NCBI RefSeq assembly: GCF_037572415.1 | Contig: NZ_JBBHLB010000010.1 | Location: forward strand, 62,001-126,000 | Direction: 5' to 3' | From: Flavonifractor porci | GTDB taxonomy: Bacteria; Bacillota; Clostridia; Oscillospirales; Oscillospiraceae | DNA length: 64,000 nt | In this document: one piece after another, positions 43,661-51,262 of the stretch | Numbering within the stretch: the first letter of the stretch is position 1 | How the letters are laid out: every line of letters begins with the position of its first letter | Notes under the pieces: generated by a model | Databases searched by the model: none | What the model was told of the DNA's origin: nothing | The model's input: only the letters and a program-made list of their open reading frames with translations | Translations under genes and position numbers: made by a program

Positions 43661-44230
43661 TTAGGCCAGCTTCAAGTGGGAGCGCTTGAGGGCGGTACGG
43701 ATCAGAAGGCACAGCAGAGGCGCGGCCACCAGCGCGATCACGGAGTTAAAGATGGAAGCAGGGATCTTGGCGTACAGGGTCAGCAGAGCCGCTGCGGGAG
43801 CCAGCCCCTCCACCAGCAGAGCATTGTAGAAGTAGCTCTTGGCAAAGTAGAGGATGTAGTAGATCACACAGCCCAGGGCAGCGCCGGACAGACAGCGGGG
43901 GTAGGTGGGTTCCTCCCGGCGGGAGGCCTTCCACATCACAAGACCGGCGCCCAGGCCCATGGCGCCCTTGGTCAGGAAGGTGATCCAGAATTCCGAGACA
44001 AACAGGGGATTGGTGAAGTCAAACAGCATGGAGCCCAGGCCGGAGGCCAGCCCGCCGATGGGGCCCAGCAGCAGGCCGGACAGGCAGCACATGATGTTGG
44101 CCAGGGTGAAGGAGGTATTGCCTCCGATGGCGATGGGCATGGTGATGCGCAGGTAGTTGCTGGCAAATACCAGAGCGGTCATCATGGCAAGAACGGCAAT
44201 TTTCAGTGTGGAATTGGAACGGGATCGCAT
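43661..44230 (-). CDS. ECF transporter S component
   Basis: A 189-residue membrane protein with about six hydrophobic helices, typical of substrate-binding S components of energy-coupling factor vitamin transporters. The N-terminal helix TLKIAVLAMMTALVFASNYLRI and the following MPIAIGGNTSFTLANIMCCL fit the ECF_trnsprt family. The ligand cannot be told from the sequence; no ATPase or T subunit is nearby, so it would share a common ECF module. ATG 44230 has AGGAA at 9 nt. No riboswitch is evident in the short leader. Confidence 0.85.
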   Translation of the reverse strand: MRSRSNSTLKIAVLAMMTALVFASNYLRITMPIAIGGNTSFTLANIMCCLSGLLLGPIGGLASGLGSMLFDFTNPLFVSEFWITFLTKGAMGLGAGLVMWKASRREEPTYPRCLSGAALGCVIYYILYFAKSYFYNALLVEGLAPAAALLTLYAKIPASIFNSVIALVAAPLLCLLIRTALKRSHLKLA

Positions 44231-44265
44231 GGAGAACACTTCCTTTGATCTTTTTCTTCGTCATG

Positions 44266-44294
44266 ATTATAGCGCTGGACTGACCTTTATTCAA
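44266..44294 (-). promoter_or_regulatory. Promoter of the ECF S gene
   Basis: TTGAAT (44289-44294 on the minus strand), a 17-bp spacer and a perfect TATAAT (44266-44271). An 8-bp inverted repeat flanks the -35 box: ACTGACCT at 44279-44286 and AGGTCAGT at 44319-44326, 40 bp apart. Confidence 0.75.
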
Positions 44295-44332
44295 ACGTCA
44301 GATATAGAAAATGTAATGAGGTCAGTTTAAAT

Positions 44333-44365
44333 AAAAAAGCAGCCACAGCAAAATGCTGCGACTGC
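44333..44365 (-). terminator. Terminator of the uracil permease gene
   Basis: An 11-bp stem with two wobble pairs (44339-44349 with 44355-44365) and a T run on the minus strand (44333-44338). Confidence 0.85.
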
Positions 44366-44378
44366 CTGAATGGATAGC

Positions 44379-45761
44379 TTAATAGCGGCCGAAATCGCCG
44401 GAACGGCCCTCGGTAACGTCGGAGCCAAATTCATAGTCCTTGCCGGGCAGGATGGCGTTGAGGGCAATGCCGGCAATGGCGGCGATGGCCAGGTTGGTGA
44501 GAGTCACATGGACCTGACCCACGGCAAAGGTAATACCGCCAGAGAAGCCCAGGCCGCATACCAGAATGACTGCGGCAATGATCAGGTTGCGGGAGTTGGT
44601 GAAGTCCACCCGGTTTTCCACTACATTGCGCACGCCGATGGCGGAGATCATGCCGTAGAGGATGAAGGACACGCCGCCGATGATGGCGGTGGGGATGGAG
44701 TTCACGATGGCAGCAAAGGCGGGGGAGAAAGACAGAATCACCGCGTAAACGGCAGCCAGGCGCACCACCTTGGGATCGTACACACGGGAGAGGACCAGAA
44801 CCCCGGTGTTCTCGCCGTAAGTGGTGTTGGCGGGGCCGCCAAACAGACCGGCCAGGGAGGTGGCGACACCGTCACCGATGAGAGTGCGGTGGAGTCCGGG
44901 GGCCTCCAGGAAGTTCTGGCCCACAGTGGCGGAGATGGCGGACATATCGCCAATGTGCTCCATCATGGCGGCGATGGCAATGGGCGCCATGACCAGAATG
45001 GAGGTCAAGTCAAACTTGGCCAGGAAGAAGGGCTGGAGGCCTACCGGAGCGGCCTGGGCCACGCCGGAGAAGTTGATGAGGGGCACTACATTGCCGGCGG
45101 CATCCAGAGCGGTAGCACCCATGGAGTTGGCGATGACGGCCACAAGGTAGGAACCAACCACGCCCAGCAGGATGGGGATGATCTTGACCATACCCTTGCC
45201 CCAGATGTTGGCGATGATGATAATGGCCATGGCAACCAGTGCCAGCCACCAACAGGTGGAGGCGTTGGATACAGCGTTAGGCGCCAGATTCAGGCCAATG
45301 AGGATGATGATGGGGCCGGTAACCACCGGGGGCAGGAAGCGCATGACCCGCTTGACACCCACCATTTTAATAACGGCGGCCAAAATCACATAGAGCAGGC
45401 CGGCCACCACAATGCCGCCGCAGGCATACTGCAGCTTGACGGCCGGGTCCATGCCGGCGTATTTGCCCACATCCAGCTTGGACATAGCCTCAAAGCCGCC
45501 CAGGTAGGCAAAGGAGGACCCCAGAAAAGCGGGCACCTTCAGCTTGGTGCAGACATGGAAGAAAAGGGTGCCGATACCGGCAAAGAACAGAGTGGTTTGG
45601 ATGGACAGGGGCAGGCCATAGGCCTGGACCAGGATGGGTACCAGCACGGTGGCGCCAAACATGGCGAACATATGCTGCAGGCCCAAAATAAGCATTTTAG
45701 GCATACCCAGGGTACGCGCGTCCCGAATGGGCTCAGCGCCCGGCGTTTTTTTGTCGTTCAT
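44379..45761 (-). CDS. uraA: Uracil/xanthine permease (NCS2 family)
   Basis: A 460-residue nucleobase transporter of the NCS2 family with about 14 helices. QHMFAMFGATVLVPIL is the typical first helix, and LIGDGVATSLAGLFGGPANTTYGENTGVL is the signature region near helix 10, with EN in GENTGV favouring uracil over xanthine. The actual substrate is inferred. ATG 45761 has GAGAGGAG upstream. The 145-nt leader contains a short reading frame and a terminator-like hairpin, suggesting attenuation. Confidence 0.88.
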   Translation of the reverse strand: MNDKKTPGAEPIRDARTLGMPKMLILGLQHMFAMFGATVLVPILVQAYGLPLSIQTTLFFAGIGTLFFHVCTKLKVPAFLGSSFAYLGGFEAMSKLDVGKYAGMDPAVKLQYACGGIVVAGLLYVILAAVIKMVGVKRVMRFLPPVVTGPIIILIGLNLAPNAVSNASTCWWLALVAMAIIIIANIWGKGMVKIIPILLGVVGSYLVAVIANSMGATALDAAGNVVPLINFSGVAQAAPVGLQPFFLAKFDLTSILVMAPIAIAAMMEHIGDMSAISATVGQNFLEAPGLHRTLIGDGVATSLAGLFGGPANTTYGENTGVLVLSRVYDPKVVRLAAVYAVILSFSPAFAAIVNSIPTAIIGGVSFILYGMISAIGVRNVVENRVDFTNSRNLIIAAVILVCGLGFSGGITFAVGQVHVTLTNLAIAAIAGIALNAILPGKDYEFGSDVTEGRSGDFGRY

Positions 45762-45790
45762 ATTGCGCTCCTCTCTTTTCCGCAGGCAGA

Positions 45791-45810
45791 AAAAAAGCAA
45801 CTGCTTTTTC
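45791..45810 (-). terminator. Attenuator-like hairpin before the uracil permease
   Basis: On the minus strand AAAAAGCA pairs with TGCTTTTT (8 bp, loop GT) followed by more T residues. It begins right at the stop of the leader ORF. The stem is A/T-rich, so termination strength is uncertain. Confidence 0.45.
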
Positions 45811-45874
45811 AAAAGAAAAAACAATCGCTTCTTACAAGACGTCCGCCCTTCCACAAAGCCATCCTCATATCCAT
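45809..45874 (-). CDS. Leader peptide of the uracil permease gene
   Basis: A 21-codon ORF reading MDMRMALWKGGRLVRSDCFF plus a final Phe, with SD GGGAGGTG 7 nt before the ATG and the expected promoter 30 bp upstream. Its end (TGT TTT TTC TTT TGA) runs through a U-rich stretch into the terminator-like hairpin. This is the layout of translation-coupled attenuators such as pyrL-pyrBI of E. coli, where UTP level sets the pausing of polymerase. Function is inferred from layout only. Confidence 0.5.
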   Translation of the reverse strand: MDMRMALWKGGRLVRSDCFFF

Positions 45875-45911
45875 GACGAACACCTCCCGCTCTGCGCTGT
45901 AGATTCAAATT

Positions 45912-45940
45912 ATTATACCAGTTCGTACTAGTATCTGCAA
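45912..45940 (-). promoter_or_regulatory. Promoter of the uracil permease gene
   Basis: TTGCAG (45935-45940 on the minus strand), a 17-bp spacer and a perfect TATAAT (45912-45917). Confidence 0.8.
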
Positions 45941-46023
45941 GTCAAGGGCATAAAATTCTTTCCTTTTGGGTATATTTCTAAAGAATAAACGGGAAGAGAG
46001 GAAAATACCTCACCATCTGTCCA

Positions 46024-46052
46024 TTGACAGAAAGGAAAAGCTTTACTATAGT
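46024..46052 (+). promoter_or_regulatory. Promoter of lysA
   Basis: A perfect TTGACA (46024-46029), a 17-bp spacer and TATAGT (46047-46052), 28 bp before the ATG. Confidence 0.9.
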
Positions 46053-46080
46053 AAATAGCAAAAGAGAAGAAGGTGACCTC

Positions 46081-47340
46081 ATGAAACGACCTTTTGTGAC
46101 AGCGGAGCAGCTGCGCTCCATCACCCAGCAGTACCCCACGCCCTTCCATCTATATGATGAGAACGGCATCCGGGAAAATGCCCGGCGGTTGAAAGCCGCC
46201 TTTGCCTGGAATCCGGGCTTTAAAGAATACTTTGCCGTTAAGGCCACCCCCAATCCTGCCATACTGAAGATTCTGCGGGAGGAGGGCTGCGGCACAGACT
46301 GCTCCTCCCTGACTGAGCTGATGATGGCTCAGCGCTGCGGTTTTACCGGGCCGGAGATCATGTTCTCCTCCAACGATACCCCGGCGGAGGATTTCAAGCT
46401 GGCCGCCCAGCTGGGGGCCACCATCAATCTGGATGATTTCACCCACATTGATTTTCTCAAGGAGACCATCGGGTACATCCCCGAGACCATTTCCTGCCGC
46501 TTCAATCCCGGCGGTACCTTTACCATCGGTGAGTCCACCGAGGGTTTTCAGGTGATGGATACCCCCGGGGACTCCAAGTACGGCTTCACCCGGGCGCAGC
46601 TCTTTGAGGGCTTCAAAAAGCTGAAGGCCATGGGAGCCAAGCGATTTGGCATCCATGCCTTCCTGGCCTCCAATACCCTGTCCAACGAGTACTATCCCAC
46701 TCTGGCCGGCATTCTGTTCCGGCTGGCGGTGGAATTGGAGCAGGAGACGGGCTGTGACATCTGCTTCATCAACCTGTCCGGCGGCGTGGGCATCCCCTAT
46801 AAGCCCGACCAGGCCGCCAACGACATCGCCGCCATCGGTGAGGGGGTGCGCAAGCAGTTTGAGCAGATCCTGATACCCGCCGGCATGGGGGATGTGGCTA
46901 TCTATACTGAGCTGGGCCGCTTCATGCTGGGGCCCAACGGCTGTCTGGTCACCAAAGTGCTCCACTTCAAGCACACCTATAAAGAGTATGTGGGAGTGGA
47001 CGCCTGCGCCGCCAACCTGATGCGGCCTGCCATGTATGGCGCCTACCATCATATCACCGTCATGGGCAAGGAGGATGCCCCCTGTGACCACAAGTACGAT
47101 GTCACCGGCGGCCTGTGCGAGAACAACGACAAGTTTGCCATCGACCGGATGCTGCCGGAGGTGGAGCGGGGAGACCTGTTGGTGATCCACGACACCGGCG
47201 CCCACGGTTTTTCCATGGGCTACAACTATAACGGTAAGCTGCGTTCCGCCGAGGTGCTCCTGCAGGAGGATGGAATCACCCGCCTGATCCGCCGGGCTGA
47301 GACCCCGGAGGACTATTTCGCCACTCTCATCTTTGAGTAA
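46081..47340 (+). CDS. lysA: Diaminopimelate decarboxylase
   Basis: A 419-residue PLP-dependent decarboxylase that makes lysine from meso-diaminopimelate. The fold-III PLP Lys is residue 54 in YFAVKATPNP, with the specificity region GIHAFLASNTLSNEYY, the glycine loop INLSGGVGIPY, ELGRFMLGP, and the C-terminal GGLCENNDKFAIDR with the active-site Cys. It is longer in the central loop than classic LysA, and belongs to a clostridial LysA group; an arginine or carboxynorspermidine decarboxylase is less likely given DapL and DapF nearby. Monocistronic. Confidence 0.88.
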   Translation: MKRPFVTAEQLRSITQQYPTPFHLYDENGIRENARRLKAAFAWNPGFKEYFAVKATPNPAILKILREEGCGTDCSSLTELMMAQRCGFTGPEIMFSSNDTPAEDFKLAAQLGATINLDDFTHIDFLKETIGYIPETISCRFNPGGTFTIGESTEGFQVMDTPGDSKYGFTRAQLFEGFKKLKAMGAKRFGIHAFLASNTLSNEYYPTLAGILFRLAVELEQETGCDICFINLSGGVGIPYKPDQAANDIAAIGEGVRKQFEQILIPAGMGDVAIYTELGRFMLGPNGCLVTKVLHFKHTYKEYVGVDACAANLMRPAMYGAYHHITVMGKEDAPCDHKYDVTGGLCENNDKFAIDRMLPEVERGDLLVIHDTGAHGFSMGYNYNGKLRSAEVLLQEDGITRLIRRAETPEDYFATLIFE

Positions 47341-47347
47341 AACAAAA

Positions 47348-47411
47348 CCGGGCCGGGCATTCATTCCCGGCCCGGTAAAAAAGACCTGCCGCACTGCGGC
47401 AGGTCTTTTTT
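47348..47411. terminator. Tandem terminators between lysA and rplL
   Basis: Two hairpins: 47348-47375 (perfect 10-bp G+C stem) and 47380-47408 (13-bp stem, loop ACT) with A and T runs on either side, serving both converging genes. Confidence 0.9.
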
Positions 47412-47430
47412 GTCCGATTGGAAAGCGGAA

Positions 47431-47805
47431 TTACTTCAGCTCCACCTTGGCGCCGACCTCTTCCAGCTTCTTCTTCAGCTCCTCGGCCTCGTCCTTGGAG
47501 ACACCCTCCTTGATAGCCTTGGGGGCAGCCTCGACAGCAGCCTTGGCCTCAGCCAGGCCCAGGCCGGTGATCTCACGGACAGCCTTGATGACCTTGATCT
47601 TCTCGGCGCCGACCTCAGCCAGCACCACGTCGAACTCGGTCTTCTCCTCAGCAGCGGGAGCGGCAGCGCCGCCAGCGGCGGGAGCGGCCATAGCAGCGGC
47701 GGAAACGCCGAACTCCTCCTCCAGAGCGTGGACGAGCTCGGAGAGCTCCAGAACGGTCAGACCCTTAACCTCTTCAATGAGGGCAGTGATTTTCTCAGAA
47801 GCCAT
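47431..47805 (-). CDS. rplL: 50S ribosomal protein L7/L12
   Basis: L7/L12 (124 residues) forms the flexible stalk that recruits translation factors. An N-terminal dimerisation domain (MASEKITALIEEVKGLTVLELSELV at the start), an Ala/Pro hinge (about 37-52), and the C-terminal factor-binding domain with EKIKVIKAVREITGLGLAEAK are all present. SD TTAGGAGG. It is followed by terminators instead of rpoB, so the usual rplJL-rpoBC link is broken. Confidence 0.97.
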   Translation of the reverse strand: MASEKITALIEEVKGLTVLELSELVHALEEEFGVSAAAMAAPAAGGAAAPAAEEKTEFDVVLAEVGAEKIKVIKAVREITGLGLAEAKAAVEAAPKAIKEGVSKDEAEELKKKLEEVGAKVELK

Positions 47806-47856
47806 GATAGGTAACCTCCTAAATAAATTATAATTGATACAGAATGGTGCGGGGAA

Positions 47857-48390
47857 TTACTCGGCGGCAGCCTCGGCGGTCTCGACGGAGCCGCCCTTCT
47901 GCTCGCAGATGGCCTTGATAACGATGGCCAGGCTGGTGATGGGAGCCAGCATGGTGCCCAGGACCTGAGCCTGCAGGACCTCCTTGGAGGGCAGCTCGGC
48001 CAGAGCCATGATCTCGTCCATGGACAGGACCTTGCCGTCCATGAAGCCGGCCTTGATGGTGAATTTAGCACCGTTGAACTGCTTGGCGAACTTGTTGATC
48101 ACACGCATGGGAGCGATGGGATCGCCGTTGGACAGAGCCAGAGAAGTGGTGCCGTTGAGCACCTCATCCATCTCGCTGAGACCCACATTGTTGACGGCGA
48201 AACGCAGCAGGGTGTTCTTCACCACAGCGTAGTCCAGCTCGTTCTTGCGGCACTCGGCGCGCAGAGCGGTGTCCTCAGCCACAGTGATGCCCTTGTAGTC
48301 CACGAGCACGCCGCTGGCGGCGCCCTGCAGCTTCTCGGTCAGCTCAGCCACGATGGCCTGCTTCTCACTGAGAACCTTTGCGTTAGGCAT
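47857..48390 (-). CDS. rplJ: 50S ribosomal protein L10
   Basis: L10 (177 residues) is the base of the L7/L12 stalk and, with L12, the autoregulator of its operon in many bacteria. MPNAKVLSEKQAIVAELTEKLQ and VLVDYKGITVAEDTALR are typical of the N-terminal half, and the C-terminal helix that binds L12 is present. The gene has its own promoter and an L10 leader with an attenuator. SD CGGAGGTGA. Confidence 0.97.
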   Translation of the reverse strand: MPNAKVLSEKQAIVAELTEKLQGAASGVLVDYKGITVAEDTALRAECRKNELDYAVVKNTLLRFAVNNVGLSEMDEVLNGTTSLALSNGDPIAPMRVINKFAKQFNGAKFTIKAGFMDGKVLSMDEIMALAELPSKEVLQAQVLGTMLAPITSLAIVIKAICEQKGGSVETAEAAAE

Positions 48391-48558
48391 TTGGATTCAC
48401 CTCCGTTGAATTTGAGTTCAACTTTTCCGATGCAGTCACGCAACAAAAAAGCTGTTTTCGCATTCAAAGCAGCGAAAACAGCACAAAGAAATTCATTCCG
48501 TTGTGGCTGCATTCTCGGCAGGACTTATGGCTTGCGCCGCCTGCTGTCTTTGAACACG
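48391..48558 (-). promoter_or_regulatory. Ribosomal L10 leader RNA with attenuator
   Basis: The 168-nt leader of rplJ contains the CCTGCCGAG segment typical of L10 leaders, preceded by a GGCGGCGCAAGCC stem region. It ends in an intrinsic terminator: an 11-bp stem (48451-48461 with 48472-48482) and six T residues on the minus strand (48445-48450). L10-L12 binding is expected to favour termination. Confidence 0.8.
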
Positions 48559-48564
48559 ACTGAT

Positions 48565-48593
48565 AGTATACAATAGAAGCTGCGAGATGTCAA
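48565..48593 (-). promoter_or_regulatory. Promoter of rplJ-rplL
   Basis: On the minus strand a perfect TTGACA (48588-48593), a 17-bp spacer and TATACT (48565-48570). Confidence 0.9.
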
Positions 48594-48652
48594 GCACTTT
48601 TTTAGAGTATTAGCACTTTTTTGAAGGCATCTCAAAGAAAAACGAGAAGAAT

Positions 48653-48678
48653 GGGGAGCAGGCACACACCTGCTCCCC
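48653..48678 (-). terminator. Terminator after rplA
   Basis: A perfect 10-bp stem (48653-48662 with 48669-48678) followed on the minus strand by a loose T-rich tract. It separates the L11-L1 unit from the L10 unit. Confidence 0.75.
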
Positions 48679-48686
48679 ACTTATCA

Positions 48687-49379
48687 TCACATGAGTTTAG
48701 CGCCGTTGATCTTCACGCCGGGGCCCATGGTGGAAGCACACACGCAGGAGCGAATGTACTGACCCTTGGCGGCGGAAGGCTTGGCCTTGATGATGGCGCC
48801 CATCAGGGCGTTGAAGTTCTCGGTCAGCTTCTCAGCGCCGAAGGAGACCTTACCGATGGGGCAGTGGATGATGTTGGTCTTGTCCAGACGGTACTCAACC
48901 TTACCGGCCTTGATCTCGGTAACAGCCTTGGCCACGTCGGGGGTGACGGTGCCGGCCTTGGGGGAGGGCATCAGGCCCTTGGGACCCAGGACCTTACCCA
49001 GACGGCCCACAACACCCATCATGTCGGGAGAAGCCACGACCACATCGTAGTCGAACCAGTTCTCCTTCTGAATCTTCTCAACCATGTCCATCTCGCCCAC
49101 GAAGTCGGCGCCGGCGGCCTTGGCGGCCTCAGCCTTGTCGCCCTTGGCGAAGACCAGCACGCGCTGGGTCTTGCCGGTACCGTGGGGGAGAACGATGGCG
49201 CCGCGGACCTGCTGGTCAGCGTGGCGGGAGTCAACGCCCAGCTTCACGTGCAGCTCAACGGTCTCGTCGAACTTGGCGGGAGCGGTCTTGACCACCAGCT
49301 CCATGGCCTCAGCGGTATCGTACAGAGCGCCCTTGTCGATGAGCTTGGCGCTCTCCTGATATTTCTTGCCTCTAAACAT
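48687..49379 (-). CDS. rplA: 50S ribosomal protein L1
   Basis: L1 (230 residues) binds 23S rRNA at the mobile L1 stalk and can repress its own mRNA. The signature VLVFAKGDKAEAAKAAGADFVG and the KVEYRLDKTNIIHCPIGKVSF segment are present. SD GAAGGAGGGA. It is the last gene of the rpmG-secE-nusG-rplK-rplA unit. Confidence 0.97.
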   Translation of the reverse strand: MFRGKKYQESAKLIDKGALYDTAEAMELVVKTAPAKFDETVELHVKLGVDSRHADQQVRGAIVLPHGTGKTQRVLVFAKGDKAEAAKAAGADFVGEMDMVEKIQKENWFDYDVVVASPDMMGVVGRLGKVLGPKGLMPSPKAGTVTPDVAKAVTEIKAGKVEYRLDKTNIIHCPIGKVSFGAEKLTENFNALMGAIIKAKPSAAKGQYIRSCVCASTMGPGVKINGAKLM

Positions 49380-49400
49380 TGCTCTATTCCCTCCTTCGGC

Positions 49401-49826
49401 TTAGTCGCCCACCACGATGCCCATGGAGCGGGCAGTGCCGGTGATCATGCTCATAGCCGCCTCAATGCTGGCCGCGTTCAGGTCAGGCATCTTGGTCTCG
49501 GCGATCTTACGCACATCTTCCTTGCTGATGGTGGCCACCTTGGTCTTGTTGGGCACACCGGAGCCGGACTCGATGTTGCAGGCCTTCTTGATGAGGACGG
49601 CGGCGGGGGGAGTCTTGGTGATGAAGCTGAAAGAACGGTCGGCGTAAACAGTGATCACCACGGGGATGATCAGGCCCACATCGTTCTTGGTGCGCTCGTT
49701 GAACTCCTTGGTGAAGGCGGCAATGTTGATGCCGTGCTGACCAAGGGCAGGACCGACGGGGGGGGCGGGAGTCGCCTTGCCGGCGGGAATCTGAAGTTTC
49801 ACATAACCAGTAATTTTCTGTGCCAT
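49401..49826 (-). CDS. rplK: 50S ribosomal protein L11
   Basis: L11 (141 residues) lies in the GTPase-associated centre. The start MAQKITGYVKLQIPAGKATPAPPVGPALG and the C-terminal IAETKMPDLNAASIEAAMSMI are canonical. ATG ends at 49826 with SD AGGAGGTG; a longer frame upstream is not needed. 92 bp separate it from nusG. Confidence 0.97.
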   Translation of the reverse strand: MAQKITGYVKLQIPAGKATPAPPVGPALGQHGINIAAFTKEFNERTKNDVGLIIPVVITVYADRSFSFITKTPPAAVLIKKACNIESGSGVPNKTKVATISKEDVRKIAETKMPDLNAASIEAAMSMITGTARSMGIVVGD

Positions 49827-49918
49827 TTGAAACAGCACCTCCTACGATAAATGTGGTTGGAAGCGGAACTGCTTTGCAGTCCCTCCCACGTGCGGGGGAA
49901 AGAGCCGTGCCCGGGGGC

Positions 49919-50440
49919 TTATTCGACTGGCTCGATCTCGTCCAGTTCCAGCTCCACGGGAGTTTCACGGCCGAACATGGAGACCACCACCCGGACCTTG
50001 CTGCGGTCCAGATCGATCTCCTCCACGGTACCCAGGAAAGACTCCAGGGCGCCGTTGATGATCTTGACGTTGTCGCCTACCTGGTAGTTCACCACTACCT
50101 CGCGCTTTTCCACGCCCAGAGCGGCGATCTCTTCGTCAGAGAGGGGGATGGCCTTATTGCCGGAGCCCACAAAGCCGGTAACGCCGCGCACGTTGCGTAC
50201 CAGATGCCAGGTCTCATCGGTCAGGACCATCTTGACCAGCACATAGCCGGGGAATACCTTACGCTCTACGGTCTTGGGGCCGTTGTCCGTGATTTCGGTA
50301 ACGGTCTCCAGAGGGATGCTGACCTCAAAAATGAGATCCCGCAGGCCGCGGTTCTCCACTGCCTTTTCGATGCTGGCGGCCACGGTGTTTTCATAGCCGG
50401 AATAGGTATGCACCACATACCATTTCGCGTTCTCAGCCAT
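49919..50440 (-). CDS. nusG: Transcription termination/antitermination protein NusG
   Basis: NusG (173 residues) links RNA polymerase to Rho or the ribosome. The NGN domain (AKWYVVHTYSGYENTVAASI at the start; VFPGYVLVKM) is followed by a KOW domain (YQVGDNVKIINGALESFLGTVEEID). Length is typical. The SD AAGGTG follows the secE stop directly. Confidence 0.97.
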   Translation of the reverse strand: MAENAKWYVVHTYSGYENTVAASIEKAVENRGLRDLIFEVSIPLETVTEITDNGPKTVERKVFPGYVLVKMVLTDETWHLVRNVRGVTGFVGSGNKAIPLSDEEIAALGVEKREVVVNYQVGDNVKIINGALESFLGTVEEIDLDRSKVRVVVSMFGRETPVELELDEIEPVE

Positions 50441-50450
50441 CTTCTACACC

Positions 50451-50735
50451 TTAACCCTTGCCAAACAGATCCAACAGGGCACGAATCACGGAGCCGGCGA
50501 GGGCGTCGAACACCCAGATGCAGATCCCAACGACAATACAGCAGAGAATGACGATCACGGTGTTGTTAATGGTCTGTTTCTTGGTGGGCCACTGGACCTT
50601 CTTCAGCTCGCTCTTGAGTTCCTTGAACCACTTACCGATGCGGGCGAAGAAGCCGGGCTTTTTGTCCGCCTTTACGTCCTTCTTTTTCTCAGACTTGGCG
50701 GGCTTGGTCTGCTCGAGCTTCTCGTTTTCAGACAT
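50451..50735 (-). CDS. secE: Protein translocase subunit SecE
   Basis: SecE (94 residues) is the essential small subunit of the SecYEG translocon. A Lys-rich N-terminal tail (residues 1-30) precedes the amphipathic helix with FKELKSELKKVQWPTKKQ, the family signature, and one membrane helix (about 58-80). ATG 50735 has AAGGG at 9 nt; a TTG three codons upstream would sit on the SD. It is located between rpmG and nusG as usual. Confidence 0.95.
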   Translation of the reverse strand: MSENEKLEQTKPAKSEKKKDVKADKKPGFFARIGKWFKELKSELKKVQWPTKKQTINNTVIVILCCIVVGICIWVFDALAGSVIRALLDLFGKG

Positions 50736-50778
50736 TCCGTTCAACCCTTCTTTCTTCTGAGCCGTCTTGCAGCGCTCA

Positions 50779-50943
50779 TTACTTGGTCTCGTTGTGGACC
50801 GTGTGCTTTCTGCAGAAGGGGCAGTACTTCTTCAATTCCAGACGGTCGGGAGTGTTCTTCTTGTTCTTGTTGGTGTTATAGTTCCGCTGCTTGCACTCGG
50901 AGCAGCGCAGGGTGATCTTCACCCGGTTGCCGGCCTTCGCCAT
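50779..50943 (-). CDS. rpmG: 50S ribosomal protein L33
   Basis: L33 (54 residues) with a zinc ribbon: CSEC near residues 15-18 and CPFC near 41-44, so this is the Zn-binding (C+) form. KITLRCSECKQRNYNT is typical. SD GGAGGTG. It is first in the rpmG-secE-nusG-rplK-rplA transcription unit and has a 217-nt structured leader. Confidence 0.96.
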   Translation of the reverse strand: MAKAGNRVKITLRCSECKQRNYNTNKNKKNTPDRLELKKYCPFCRKHTVHNETK

Positions 50944-51160
50944 GTTCGGCACCTCCTTCATTGTTTGACCGCATAACAGCAAAAATGCCGGATGCGGCCG
51001 CAAGCCGAATCCAGCACGTACCGGCTGCAAAAAGCCGCCGGATGGAACGTCACGGTGCGGATTCGGCACATTTGCCTCCCTATGTCTCACGCGGAGGGAA
51101 GGGTTTCGCACGTCATCACACCGTAAAAATGCGCACAAAAAAGAGCCCTTTTTCATAGGT
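50944..51160 (-). promoter_or_regulatory. Long structured leader of rpmG
   Basis: A 217-nt untranslated leader with extensive pairing on the minus strand: CCCTCC with GGGAGG; ACGGTG with CACCGT enclosing that hairpin; and GCCGAATCC with GGATTCGGC enclosing a CCGGC/GCCGG hairpin. The second and third helices compete for the same CAC bases, as in switching leaders. No tRNA is present, and I do not recognise a known riboswitch. Confidence 0.5.
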
Positions 51161-51166
51161 AATTGA

Positions 51167-51195
51167 ACTATACCACAGCATGAGACCAAAGTCAA
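51167..51195 (-). promoter_or_regulatory. Promoter of the rpmG-secE-nusG-rplK-rplA unit
   Basis: On the minus strand TTGACT (51190-51195), a 17-bp spacer and TATAGT (51167-51172). Confidence 0.85.
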
Positions 51196-51206
51196 GCAGT
51201 TTCCAC

Positions 51207-51235
51207 TTGTTTTTTCTTCATTCCTTTTGTATAGT
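51207..51235 (+). promoter_or_regulatory. Promoter of ruvX
   Basis: TTGTTT (51207-51212), a 17-bp spacer and TATAGT (51230-51235), divergent from the rpmG promoter. Confidence 0.55.
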
Positions 51236-51262
51236 GTAGAAAGCAGAAAAGGAGTGATGATC

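Noticed and set aside
50944..51235. tRNA gene near secE/nusG
   Set aside because: A tRNA is often found near here in other bacteria, but no cloverleaf, T-loop or anticodon stem could be traced on either strand.
51227..51262. Earlier starts of ruvX
   Set aside because: They add non-homologous residues and lie on or before the SD GGAG; the TTG at 51263 gives the family's usual start.
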